DNA of 64,000 nt from Bacillota bacterium (GTDB taxonomy: Bacteria > Bacillota > Clostridia > Oscillospirales > Ruminococcaceae): positions 48,245 to 112,244 of the forward strand of contig JAEWWT010000023.1 of the NCBI GenBank assembly GCA_023396225.1. The letters run 5' to 3'. Made by a program: the position numbers and the translations under genes. Shown in pieces: positions 1-7,175 of the stretch (its first letter is position 1; the number at the start of each line of letters is the position of its first letter). The notes below the pieces were generated by a model. The model saw only the letters and a program-made list of their open reading frames with translations. It searched no databases and was not told the DNA's origin.

Positions 1-1
1 G

Positions 2-745
2 ATGTTCACAAAGGCAAGAGTTATTATCTGTATTCCTTCGGGTGTAACAGCTGTTGAAAGACGTGCTGTAAAGGAAGCTGCTGAAAATGCAGGCGCTAAG
101 AGAGTAAACATTATCGAAGAGCCAATGGCTGCTGCAATCGGCGCAGGACTTCCTGTTAGAGAAGCAACAGGTTCAATGATTGTTGATATCGGCGGAGGTA
201 CATCCGAAGTTGCTGTTATTTCTCTTGGAGGAATCGTTACTTCACGCTCGGTAAGAGTTGCAGGTGACGCATTTGACACAGCTATTATCAACTACATTAA
301 AAAGAAATATAATCTTCTTATCGGTGAAAGAACTGCTGAAAATGTAAAGATTGCAATAGGATCTGCTTTCCCTATGGAAAATGAAGATACTATGGATATC
401 AAGGGAAGAAACCTTCTTAACGGACTTCCTGAAAATATAAATGTTACATCAGCTGAAATAAGAGAAGCTCTTGCTGAACCTCTTTCACACGTTGTTGAAG
501 CTATAAAGGTTACACTGGAAAAGACTCCTCCGGAGCTTGCTGCTGATATCATCGACCAGGGTATAACTCTTGCAGGCGGCGGTGCTCTTATAAGAGGTCT
601 TGACAGACTTATCAACAAGGAAACCGGAATGCCTGTTTACATTGCTGAAACTCCTCTTGATTGTGTTGCTGACGGTACAGGTAAGGTTCTTGAAGAACTT
701 GATAAGCTTCATGAAGTTCTTAACGACGATTCCAAGTATTATTGA
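2..745 (+). CDS. mreB: Rod shape-determining protein MreB, C-terminal part (cut by window edge)
   Basis: Actin-like ATPase that polymerises under the membrane and guides lateral cell-wall synthesis. The visible 247 residues cover about the last 70% of a protein usually near 340 residues. The first ATG lies in the motif before IPSGVTAVERRAV, which is internal in this family, so the true start is left of the window. The phosphate-2 loop DIGGGTSE is at visible residues 62-69, the IEEP loop near 38-41, and the adenosine motif LAGGGALIRG near residue 190. It heads the mreB-mreC-mreD-PBP order typical of Firmicutes. A terminator-like hairpin follows, so mreC may be partly uncoupled. Identification is firm from these motifs. 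Confidence 0.97.
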   Translation: MFTKARVIICIPSGVTAVERRAVKEAAENAGAKRVNIIEEPMAAAIGAGLPVREATGSMIVDIGGGTSEVAVISLGGIVTSRSVRVAGDAFDTAIINYIKKKYNLLIGERTAENVKIAIGSAFPMENEDTMDIKGRNLLNGLPENINVTSAEIREALAEPLSHVVEAIKVTLEKTPPELAADIIDQGITLAGGGALIRGLDRLINKETGMPVYIAETPLDCVADGTGKVLEELDKLHEVLNDDSKYY

Positions 746-779
746 TTTTCAGGCGTTTTAAAATCATAAAGTACAGGCG

Positions 780-810
780 GGCGGATAGAGAAATTTATCC
801 GCCTGTTTTT
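780..810 (+). terminator. Hairpin terminator after mreB
   Basis: GGCGGATA (780-787) pairs with TATCCGCC (796-803), followed by GTTTTT. It lies in the 121-bp gap between mreB and mreC, so it may attenuate rather than end the mre transcript. Confidence 0.7.
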
Positions 811-866
811 AACATGAAGTGTTCAAAAAAGTATTCAGAAGCTGAATCGGACGGGAGGGCGGCAAT

Positions 867-1730
867 TTGAGAGAATTTCTTAAAACGAAAAAGTTCAAGG
901 TGCTTTTGGCGCTGACGGCAATTGTAATTGGTGTAATGATATATACACTCAGCAGGGGCGGGTATACATCTTCCAGCGCATCGTTTTTTGATAAAATTTT
1001 TGAGCCAATAAATAAGCTATCCGCAAATATCTCCGGGAAGGTATCAACATCTCTCGATACGCTTGTGAATGCTCAGCAGTATTATGATGAAAATCAGAAA
1101 TTAAAGGAACAGCTTAACGAACTATATGGCTCCATTGTTGATTATGATAATCTCAAAAGAGAAAACGAGGAACTCCGTGTAATGCTTGAATTAAAGGAGC
1201 AGTACGAGGATTTTACATTTTCTCCTCCGTGTTCAATCGTTGCAAGGCAGACAAACGACCCTTACGGAACTTTTACAATAGATAAGGGTTCAAATGACGG
1301 CATAAAACCTTATGACCCTGTCATTACTTCACAAGGACTTGTCGGAGTGTGCTTTGATGTATCAACAAGCACTTCAAAAGTAAGAACTTTGTACTCACCT
1401 AAAACGGCAGTTGGAGTATATACCGTCAGAACAAAGACAACAGGAATTATTGAGGGAGATTATTCAACTGCGGATGACGGGTATTGCAGAATGAGTTATA
1501 TAGATAAGGAATCTGATATAAAGGCTGGTGATATTGTTATCACAAGCGGAAGTCAGAACTTTCCTGCTGAACAGCTTGTCGGCGTTGTAAAGGAAACAGG
1601 CATAGAGGACAGCGGACTTTCTATGTATGCAATAATTGAGCCAGCTGTAAATCCAGGACAGATTACAGATGTTTTTGTTATCACAAAATTCAAGGGACAG
1701 AATGAGATTTTGGATGACGAAACAGAATAA
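867..1730 (+). CDS. mreC: Rod shape-determining protein MreC
   Basis: Membrane-anchored scaffold linking MreB to the extracellular penicillin-binding proteins. The start is TTG at 867, chosen because GGGAGGG (853-859) sits 7 nt upstream. The 287 residues show a short basic N-terminus, one membrane segment (about residues 13-30), a coiled-coil stretch (about 70-108, rich in Lys/Glu/Leu) and the two-barrel extracellular region with the family signature TIDKGSNDGI and later VITSGSQNFP. The length is normal for the family. It lies between mreB and mreD. Confidence 0.95.
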   Translation: MREFLKTKKFKVLLALTAIVIGVMIYTLSRGGYTSSSASFFDKIFEPINKLSANISGKVSTSLDTLVNAQQYYDENQKLKEQLNELYGSIVDYDNLKRENEELRVMLELKEQYEDFTFSPPCSIVARQTNDPYGTFTIDKGSNDGIKPYDPVITSQGLVGVCFDVSTSTSKVRTLYSPKTAVGVYTVRTKTTGIIEGDYSTADDGYCRMSYIDKESDIKAGDIVITSGSQNFPAEQLVGVVKETGIEDSGLSMYAIIEPAVNPGQITDVFVITKFKGQNEILDDETE

Positions 1731-1813
1731 GCTTTTTTGCGGAAATCAGTTTTGTATTTATCATATGTTTTGTTATAAAAACCTTTCAGATATTCATGAA
1801 AGCAGGTTTATGG

Positions 1814-2380
1814 ATGAATAACCAGGTTAAGAGAAAGCGTGAAAAATGGAATAAGATAATAAGATGGTGCCTGTATTTTCTGGTTATCAGTATTGCTTAT
1901 GTGTTTATGTCGGTGACAAATTCACGTATTCCTGACCCGATACTGCTTATACCTATTGCGTTGTGCATTTCGATGAGGGAAACACCATTTTTGTCAGCAC
2001 TGACAGGATGTGTGTGCGGACTTATGACTGACTCAGCGATGGGTACTATAGTAGGATTTCATGGGATACTTCTAATGTGGTTTTGTGTTCTTACTTCGCT
2101 TCTTTTTATTTTTATCATGAGACAGCATATTCTCAATATAATATTGATTACAACGGCATCAACAGTTATTCTTGCTTTGCTGAACTATCTTTTTTCATAT
2201 GCAATATGGGGATATGACAGCAACGGAAAGATATTTCTTGAAATATTCCTTCCGTCAATATTGTTTACTGTTATTTCAACTGCAGTTATATATTATATCA
2301 TAAAGTTTATTGCTGCTAAATTCGGAGCAATAAATGAGAATTTCATAGAAGAAAAATCTGATAGTATTGTAAGAGAATAA
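1814..2380 (+). CDS. mreD: Rod shape-determining protein MreD (membrane subunit)
   Basis: A hydrophobic protein of about 188 residues with five or six membrane segments, in the mreD position between mreC and a class B penicillin-binding protein. MreD sequences are poorly conserved, so the call rests on topology, size and position. The segment SRIPDPILLIPIALCISM and the following G/M-rich helices are typical. An in-frame ATG at 1796 would add six residues but has no ribosome site. ATG 1814 follows GCAGG by about 7 nt and is preferred, though only weakly. Confidence 0.85.
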   Translation: MNNQVKRKREKWNKIIRWCLYFLVISIAYVFMSVTNSRIPDPILLIPIALCISMRETPFLSALTGCVCGLMTDSAMGTIVGFHGILLMWFCVLTSLLFIFIMRQHILNIILITTASTVILALLNYLFSYAIWGYDSNGKIFLEIFLPSILFTVISTAVIYYIIKFIAAKFGAINENFIEEKSDSIVRE

Positions 2381-2418
2381 ATAAAATATGCATATATTAA
2401 TTTTGTATTCCTGAGGAG

Positions 2419-4686
2419 GTGTGCCTTATCAAAAAAACTGCCGATATAATCAGAACATTGTTTTTTGTTGTGCTTATTCTTACCGCAGCAGCATACTGCA
2501 TGGTTGAGCTTATGAAGATACAGATTGTAGACGGGGAAAAATATGCAAGGCTTGCTCAGGAAACAACCATGGGTACGCAGGTTGTTAATTCACCGAGAGG
2601 CGAGATAGTCGATTCCAATGGCAACCCGATTGTAAGCAACAAGGTTGGATTCAATGTAGTTGTTGAAAAGGCATTTTTCCCGTCTGACAATGACGAAATG
2701 AATAAGATAATTATAACTGTTGCGGAAATGCTTGAGGATGACGGTGTTGAATGGATTGATACTCTTCCGATAAGCATGGATGAGCCTTATGAATTTTTTG
2801 AAGCAGAGGAAAAGGATATTTCAAAGCTTAGGGAAAATATAAATGTTCAGGTTTATGCAACTGCAGAAGAATGCATACACGCCATGGCTGAAAAATATAA
2901 AATATCAGATAAATATACCGACAAGGAAATCAGAATTATTGCCGGTATTCGTTATGAAATGAGCATAAGGGATTTTTCAGTTGCAAACAGATACACTTTT
3001 GCAGAAGATATTCCTATGGATACTGTTGTAAAGCTTAAAGAGCAATCGTTCGGACTTGAGGGAATTGACGTTGTTGAAGATGCTATCAGAATATATAATG
3101 AGGGTGATATTATCCCTCACCTTATAGGTACAGTAGGACCTATAAATGCAGAAGAATATGAACAACTGAAGTCAAAGGGATATGCTCTTAATGATACACT
3201 CGGAAAAAGTGGTATTGAAAAGGCTATGGAGGATGAACTCCGAGGTGAAGACGGAGAAAGAACAATTAGCTTTCTAAATGGCACTGTAGTTTCAGATACT
3301 ATTACAACTGAAGCCATACCTGGCAATACCGTAAAGCTGACAGTTGACATTGATTATCAGAGAAACGTTCAGAAAATTCTTGAAAATCATATTTACTGGC
3401 TGCAGAACCAAACCAGCGCAAGTGCAAAAGGTATGACAGCCAATGCCGGCGCAATTGTTGTCAGTGATGTAAAAAGCGGAGCTATTCTTGCTGCAGCAAC
3501 AAGCCCAACTTATGACCTTAATGACTATATAAAAAATTATTCTGATGTTCTTAACGGTAAAAATGCACCGCTTACAAACAGGGCAACAAGCGGTCTTTAC
3601 CGTCCGGGATCAACATTCAAAACTGTTACTGCAACGGCTGCACTCAATGAAGGATTCATTGACCCGAGTACGACAGTGACCTGTAATGGTGTGTATACCT
3701 ACTGGGAGGACTATCAGCCAAAATGCACCGGATATCACGGAAGTATTAATGTTGTTACTGCACTTGAAAAGTCATGCAATATATTCTTCTATGAAATCGG
3801 AAGAAGAATGGGTATTGACAACATTGCAAATTATGCAAATATGTATGGGCTTGGAACAGATTTAGGCTTTGAAACAGGCGGAGCAACAGGCTGGATTGCA
3901 ACCCCTGAAAGTTTTGAACAGAGAAGACTTGAATGGCAGGCAGGAAACGTTGTTCAGGCTTCAATTGGTCAGTCGGAAACATATATAACTCCTCTCCAGC
4001 TTGCAGTTCAGGGACAGACAATTGCAAACAGGGGAGTAAGATACAAACCATATATTGTTGACAGTGTTTACACATATAACATGGAGGAGCTTATCAGTCA
4101 TAAAGAACCTGAGGTTGTGTATACTATTGAAGACAAGACAGGTTATACCTATGACACGATTATTCAAGGTATGATTCAGGCAGGAAACTTTGCAGCTTAT
4201 TACTATCCGTCAGAAATGGATTACTATACTGATTATGTGCTTACTGATCTTCCCGGCGGAGTTGCCATCAAGACGGGTACTCCACAGATGACTTCTTCTG
4301 AAGATACAGGTTCTGCATTTGTAGGTTTTTATCCTGCAGATAATCCAGAAATTGCTTTTTCAGGCTTTATTGAACATGGAGAATATTCAAAGTTAATGAT
4401 AAAGCAGATAATAGAAGCATATTATAATAAGGATTATGCTGTTTCGGAACCTATCCCACAAAGACAGAATTCGGCAGTTCAGGATGCAATCAACGGAGTT
4501 CAGCAGGCAGGAGTTCCGGTAAGTGCTCAGCAGCATATTGATCAGAATACTGCTGCGACAGCTACACAGACTTCTGCTCAGACTGAAATCAATGAAAACG
4601 TTACAAATGAAGCTATACCACAGCAGAGTAGTGAAGCTTCTGTTGTTACTGAAGTTGCTGCTCCTCCTGAAAATGATGATGAGTAA
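2419..4686 (+). CDS. mrdA: Class B penicillin-binding protein (PBP2/MrdA type transpeptidase)
   Basis: Cross-links peptidoglycan during elongation, working with MreBCD. Counting from GTG 2419, there is one N-terminal membrane helix (about residues 10-30), a dimerisation/pedestal region, and a transpeptidase domain with the active-site serine in STFK (398-401), SCN (452-454) and KTGT (618-621). The 755-residue length fits, with an extra C-terminal Gln/Ala/Thr/Glu-rich tail of about 90 residues. The start is odd: GTG 2419 overlaps the strong ribosome site GAGGAGGT (2413-2420). The only codon at normal spacing in frame is ATC at 2428, and the first in-frame ATG lies inside the membrane helix. 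No rodA gene is present next to it. Confidence 0.95.
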   Translation: MCLIKKTADIIRTLFFVVLILTAAAYCMVELMKIQIVDGEKYARLAQETTMGTQVVNSPRGEIVDSNGNPIVSNKVGFNVVVEKAFFPSDNDEMNKIIITVAEMLEDDGVEWIDTLPISMDEPYEFFEAEEKDISKLRENINVQVYATAEECIHAMAEKYKISDKYTDKEIRIIAGIRYEMSIRDFSVANRYTFAEDIPMDTVVKLKEQSFGLEGIDVVEDAIRIYNEGDIIPHLIGTVGPINAEEYEQLKSKGYALNDTLGKSGIEKAMEDELRGEDGERTISFLNGTVVSDTITTEAIPGNTVKLTVDIDYQRNVQKILENHIYWLQNQTSASAKGMTANAGAIVVSDVKSGAILAAATSPTYDLNDYIKNYSDVLNGKNAPLTNRATSGLYRPGSTFKTVTATAALNEGFIDPSTTVTCNGVYTYWEDYQPKCTGYHGSINVVTALEKSCNIFFYEIGRRMGIDNIANYANMYGLGTDLGFETGGATGWIATPESFEQRRLEWQAGNVVQASIGQSETYITPLQLAVQGQTIANRGVRYKPYIVDSVYTYNMEELISHKEPEVVYTIEDKTGYTYDTIIQGMIQAGNFAAYYYPSEMDYYTDYVLTDLPGGVAIKTGTPQMTSSEDTGSAFVGFYPADNPEIAFSGFIEHGEYSKLMIKQIIEAYYNKDYAVSEPIPQRQNSAVQDAINGVQQAGVPVSAQQHIDQNTAATATQTSAQTEINENVTNEAIPQQSSEASVVTEVAAPPENDDE

Positions 4687-5003
4687 AGATTGCAGTTTAT
4701 ACACTCAAAAGCAAGTTATAAACATGTAAACTTATTACAATATATTATGTACAAAATTAACAAATATAAAAAAGCAAAAACATCATAATACCAAAGTTAA
4801 TATTTATAATGAAAATATCTTTGACAAATACTTTTTTTGTGGTAAAATAATAATTGAGCATATATATTGTAGTCACTTTTAGTGATTATTACAGTTGCAG
4901 TTATAAGTAAATGGGTATTATGTTTTATTAAGGATATTTTTCTGTAAAATTTGACAAAAAGGGATTATGACCCTATTGGATATATTTCTGGAAAGGGGCT
5001 TAA
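4687..5003. other. Non-coding gap between PBP2 and the minD leader
   Basis: No ORF with a credible start is seen. The stretch is AT-rich, contains the promoter listed separately at 4821-4848, and leads into the stem-loop leader of minD. No strong terminator for the PBP2 gene was recognised. Confidence 0.6.
4821..4848 (+). promoter_or_regulatory. Sigma-A-type promoter for minD-mgsA
   Basis: TTGACA (4821-4826), 16-bp spacer, TAAAAT (4843-4848). It gives a leader of about 275 nt containing the stem-loop element at 5004-5108. Confidence 0.7.
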
Positions 5004-5120
5004 CGTGAAAATGCTTTTCACGTCGCTATTTGTTCCTTTTCTGCAAATAATACAGCAGAAATTTTGCTTAGCTGAACTTAGTTCAGTATCAAGATCGAAA
5101 CAAATAGCAGAAAGGAAAGG
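5004..5120 (+). repeat. Stem-loop leader element, copy 1 (before minD)
   Basis: A first hairpin CGTGAAAA (5004-5011) / TTTTCACG (5015-5022) is followed by GCTATTTGTT (5025-5034), which pairs with AACAAATAGC (5099-5108). Between the arms lies CTGAAC TTA GTTCAG. The ribosome site GAAAGGAAAGGGG follows directly. Related copies lie before hisS, the Gx gene and the histidine phosphatase gene. Confidence 0.75.
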
Positions 5121-5128
5121 GGCTTTTT

Positions 5129-5875
5129 ATGTCAAAAATCATAGCAATAACATCAGGTAAGGGTGGCACAGGTAAGTCCTCAATTTGTGCTGAAATGGGA
5201 TTTGCTCTTGCAAGACAGGGACACAGAACATTGATAATTGAGCTTGACTTCGGTCTTAGATGCCTGGATATTATGCTTGGTGTCAAGGATAATATAAAAT
5301 ATGACTTAGGAACAGTATTAAGAGGGGAATGTGATATTTATAAAGCTACTACTCAGGTAAGTATTGCTTCTAATCTCAGTCTTGTATGCGCTCCTGAGGA
5401 TCCTTTTGCAAAGGTTGATGCAAAGACAATTTCAAGCATATGCCATGAAATGAGAAAGTATTATGAGTACATAATCGTTGATACTTCCGCAGGAACAAAT
5501 GAAAGCGTTTTTGATGTTGTTGAGCAATCAGATCTTATACTAATAAATACAACTCCTGACCCTGTCTGCGTAAGAGATGCAAGAACAATGTCAGATGAGT
5601 TTTATAAGAGGGGAAACAAAAAACAGCGCCTTATTATTAACAAGGTAAATCCTGAAATACTTAAGGCAGAGCTTATTCCTGACCTTGACTCAATTATTGA
5701 TACAGTTGGTGTTCAGCTTATTGGAGTAATTCCGGATGATGATGCTGTAGTGATTTCAACGGGAAAGGGAGTTCCGCTTCCTTCTGCTTCACCATCATTC
5801 AAGGCATTCGATGCTATTTCAAAAAGACTTAAAGGCGAAGATATTCCGCTGAGCATAAAATCACTTCTCGTTTAA
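5129..5875 (+). CDS. minD: MinD-type septum-site ATPase
   Basis: Member of the MinD/ParA deviant Walker ATPases; MinD positions the division septum with MinC. The 248 residues carry the deviant Walker A GKGGTGKSS (10-18, signature Lys11), the MinD-specific DFGLRCLD (about 40-47), and Walker B in YIIVDTSAG. The usual C-terminal amphipathic membrane-targeting helix is not obvious; the last residues read DIPLSIKSLLV. Neither minC nor minE is adjacent, although clostridial clusters often carry minC-minD-minE here. Start ATG 5129 follows GAAAGGAAAGGGG. mgsA follows 36 bp downstream. A MinD-like protein with another cargo is possible, but the position in a cell-shape cluster favours MinD. Confidence 0.85.
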   Translation: MSKIIAITSGKGGTGKSSICAEMGFALARQGHRTLIIELDFGLRCLDIMLGVKDNIKYDLGTVLRGECDIYKATTQVSIASNLSLVCAPEDPFAKVDAKTISSICHEMRKYYEYIIVDTSAGTNESVFDVVEQSDLILINTTPDPVCVRDARTMSDEFYKRGNKKQRLIINKVNPEILKAELIPDLDSIIDTVGVQLIGVIPDDDAVVISTGKGVPLPSASPSFKAFDAISKRLKGEDIPLSIKSLLV

Positions 5876-5911
5876 CTAAGAAATGATATAAATGGAAAGG
5901 AATGAAATTAA

Positions 5912-6316
5912 ATGAATATTGCTCTGATTGCTCACGACTCGAAAAAAGAATTATTAGTTCAATTCTGCATAGCATATTGCGGTATTTTATCAAGACATAA
6001 CTTATGTGCTACCGGAACAACCGGGAAACAAGTGGCACAAGCAACGGGGCTTAACATTCAAAGGTACCTGAGTGGCTCTCAGGGGGGAGATCAGCAGATC
6101 AGCGCAAGAATTTCATGTAATGAAATTGACCTCCTTCTTTTCTTCAGAGATCCATTGTCTCCGAAGCCGCATGAGCCAAACGAAATGAATCTTCTCAGGT
6201 TATGTGATGTTCATAATATTCCTGTTGCAACAAATATTGCAACTGCTGAAGCTTTGATACATGCTCTTGAAAGAGGAGATCTCGATTGGCGTCAGATTGT
6301 CAATCCTGTCAGATAA
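5912..6316 (+). CDS. mgsA: Methylglyoxal synthase
   Basis: Converts dihydroxyacetone phosphate to methylglyoxal plus phosphate, bypassing lower glycolysis when phosphate is short. The 134 residues match the family along their whole length: the N-terminal IALIAHDSKK, the phosphate-binding TGTTG (34-38), GGDQQ with Asp60, FFRDPL with Asp80, PHEPN with His87, and IPVATNIATAEALI. The start ATG is preceded by GGAAAGGAA. It follows minD closely, an order seen in other clostridia. All catalytic-region residues I would expect are present. Confidence 0.96.
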   Translation: MNIALIAHDSKKELLVQFCIAYCGILSRHNLCATGTTGKQVAQATGLNIQRYLSGSQGGDQQISARISCNEIDLLLFFRDPLSPKPHEPNEMNLLRLCDVHNIPVATNIATAEALIHALERGDLDWRQIVNPVR

Positions 6317-6323
6317 AATCGTA

Positions 6324-6352
6324 TTGACAAACGTTGATGAGTGTTGTATTAT
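6324..6352 (+). promoter_or_regulatory. Promoter of the T-box / hisS-aspS unit
   Basis: TTGACA (6324-6329), 17-bp spacer, TATTAT (6347-6352), immediately before the T-box leader. Confidence 0.8.
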
Positions 6353-6359
6353 ATTCATA

Positions 6360-6598
6360 AAGTTGCATATATTTTTAAAGGCTGGGACGGGAATTAGTAG
6401 TAATGACTCTGTTTGCAGAGAGAGCGGAATATGCTGTGAACCGCTTATCGGAGCAATATGAATGACATCCCCGAGCTGCTGTCTGAATAAGGACAGACGT
6501 ATTTCTGCGTTAAGGAAACGAGTGCGCACATTCATGTGCGAATCTGGGTGGTATCGCGGTTTAAAGTCGTCCCTTGTATATTCAAGGACGGCTTTTAT
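6360..6598 (+). promoter_or_regulatory. T-box riboswitch leader, Asp (GAC) specifier overlapping a His codon
   Basis: tRNA-sensing leader: uncharged tRNA pairs with the specifier codon and with the T-box bulge to prevent termination. Seen here are a Stem I region from about 6380, the specifier context GAAT-GAC-A (GAC at 6464-6466), the T-box core GGGTGGTATCGCGG (6546-6559), and a terminator CGTCC.TTG / CAAGGACG (6568-6590) followed by CTTTTATTTTT. The Phe T-box in this window has the same context, GAAT-TTC-A, which supports GAC as the specifier. CAT (His) occurs at 6466-6468, overlapping GAC by one base. Genes downstream are an acetyltransferase, hisS and aspS. Confidence 0.93.
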
Positions 6599-6622
6599 TT
6601 TTTATTTTGGGGGACAGAATCA

Positions 6623-7051
6623 ATGACAATTGAAAAACTTAAACAAGAAGATATTGCAGAGCTACTTGAGCTATATAAAGGACTTGGTGAATTTGAAATG
6701 TCACTTGAAGCTAGTAAAAATACTTATATGGGTATGATTAATGACGAAAGTTACTTGCTTCTTATTGCTAAAGAGGATAACAAAATTATAGGCTCAGTTC
6801 TGGGCATAATCTGCAAATCATTACTTGTAAGAGGCAAACCTTTTATGGTAGTTGAAGATGTTATTGTTGATGAGCAGTACAGAAGAAAAGGAGTAGGCAA
6901 AAAGCTTTTTGAAAAGCTTGATGAGTTTGCGAAAGAAAAATTGTGTGATTACTCAATTTTGGTTTCTTCCGGTTTTCGACATAATGCGCATATATTTTAT
7001 GAGAATATAGGATACACTGAGGACGTAAGAGGTTTTAGAAAAATTTATTAA
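6623..7051 (+). CDS. GNAT family N-acetyltransferase
   Basis: A predicted acyl-CoA-dependent acetyltransferase of 142 residues with unknown substrate. The acetyl-CoA loop is visible in DEQYRRKGVGKKL, after the central strand MVVEDVIVD, and a late FYENIGYTED gives the usual C-terminal Tyr. Start ATG 6623 follows GGGGGAC by 8 nt. A longer reading frame from 6536 would run through the T-box and is rejected. It is the first gene after the T-box, ahead of hisS, so its expression should respond to tRNA charging. That could mean it acts on an amino acid or on a translation component, but nothing in the sequence shows which. Confidence 0.88.
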   Translation: MTIEKLKQEDIAELLELYKGLGEFEMSLEASKNTYMGMINDESYLLLIAKEDNKIIGSVLGIICKSLLVRGKPFMVVEDVIVDEQYRRKGVGKKLFEKLDEFAKEKLCDYSILVSSGFRHNAHIFYENIGYTEDVRGFRKIY

Positions 7052-7067
7052 TTTTATTGTAAGTATA

Positions 7068-7161
7068 GCGTGAAAATGCCTTTCACGCGGCTATTTGTTC
7101 CTTTTCTGCAAAAAAGTCAGCAGATATTTTGCTTTGCAAAATTAGAACATATAGCGGAAAG
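7068..7161 (+). repeat. Stem-loop leader element, copy 2 (before hisS)
   Basis: GCGTGAAA (7068-7075) / TTTCACGC (7081-7088), then GCTATTTGTTC (7090-7100) pairing with GAACATATAGC (7145-7155) with one mismatch. It runs straight into the ribosome site GGAAAGGA. It aligns with copy 1 over most of its length, including CCTTTTCTGCAAA and CAGCAGA.TATTTTGCTT. Confidence 0.75.
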
Positions 7162-7175
7162 GAATGGTTATTAAC

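Noticed and set aside
6536..6622. N-terminal extension of the acetyltransferase gene from an ATG at 6536
   Set aside because: It translates the T-box core and terminator; ATG 6623 has its own ribosome site and matches the GNAT fold start.
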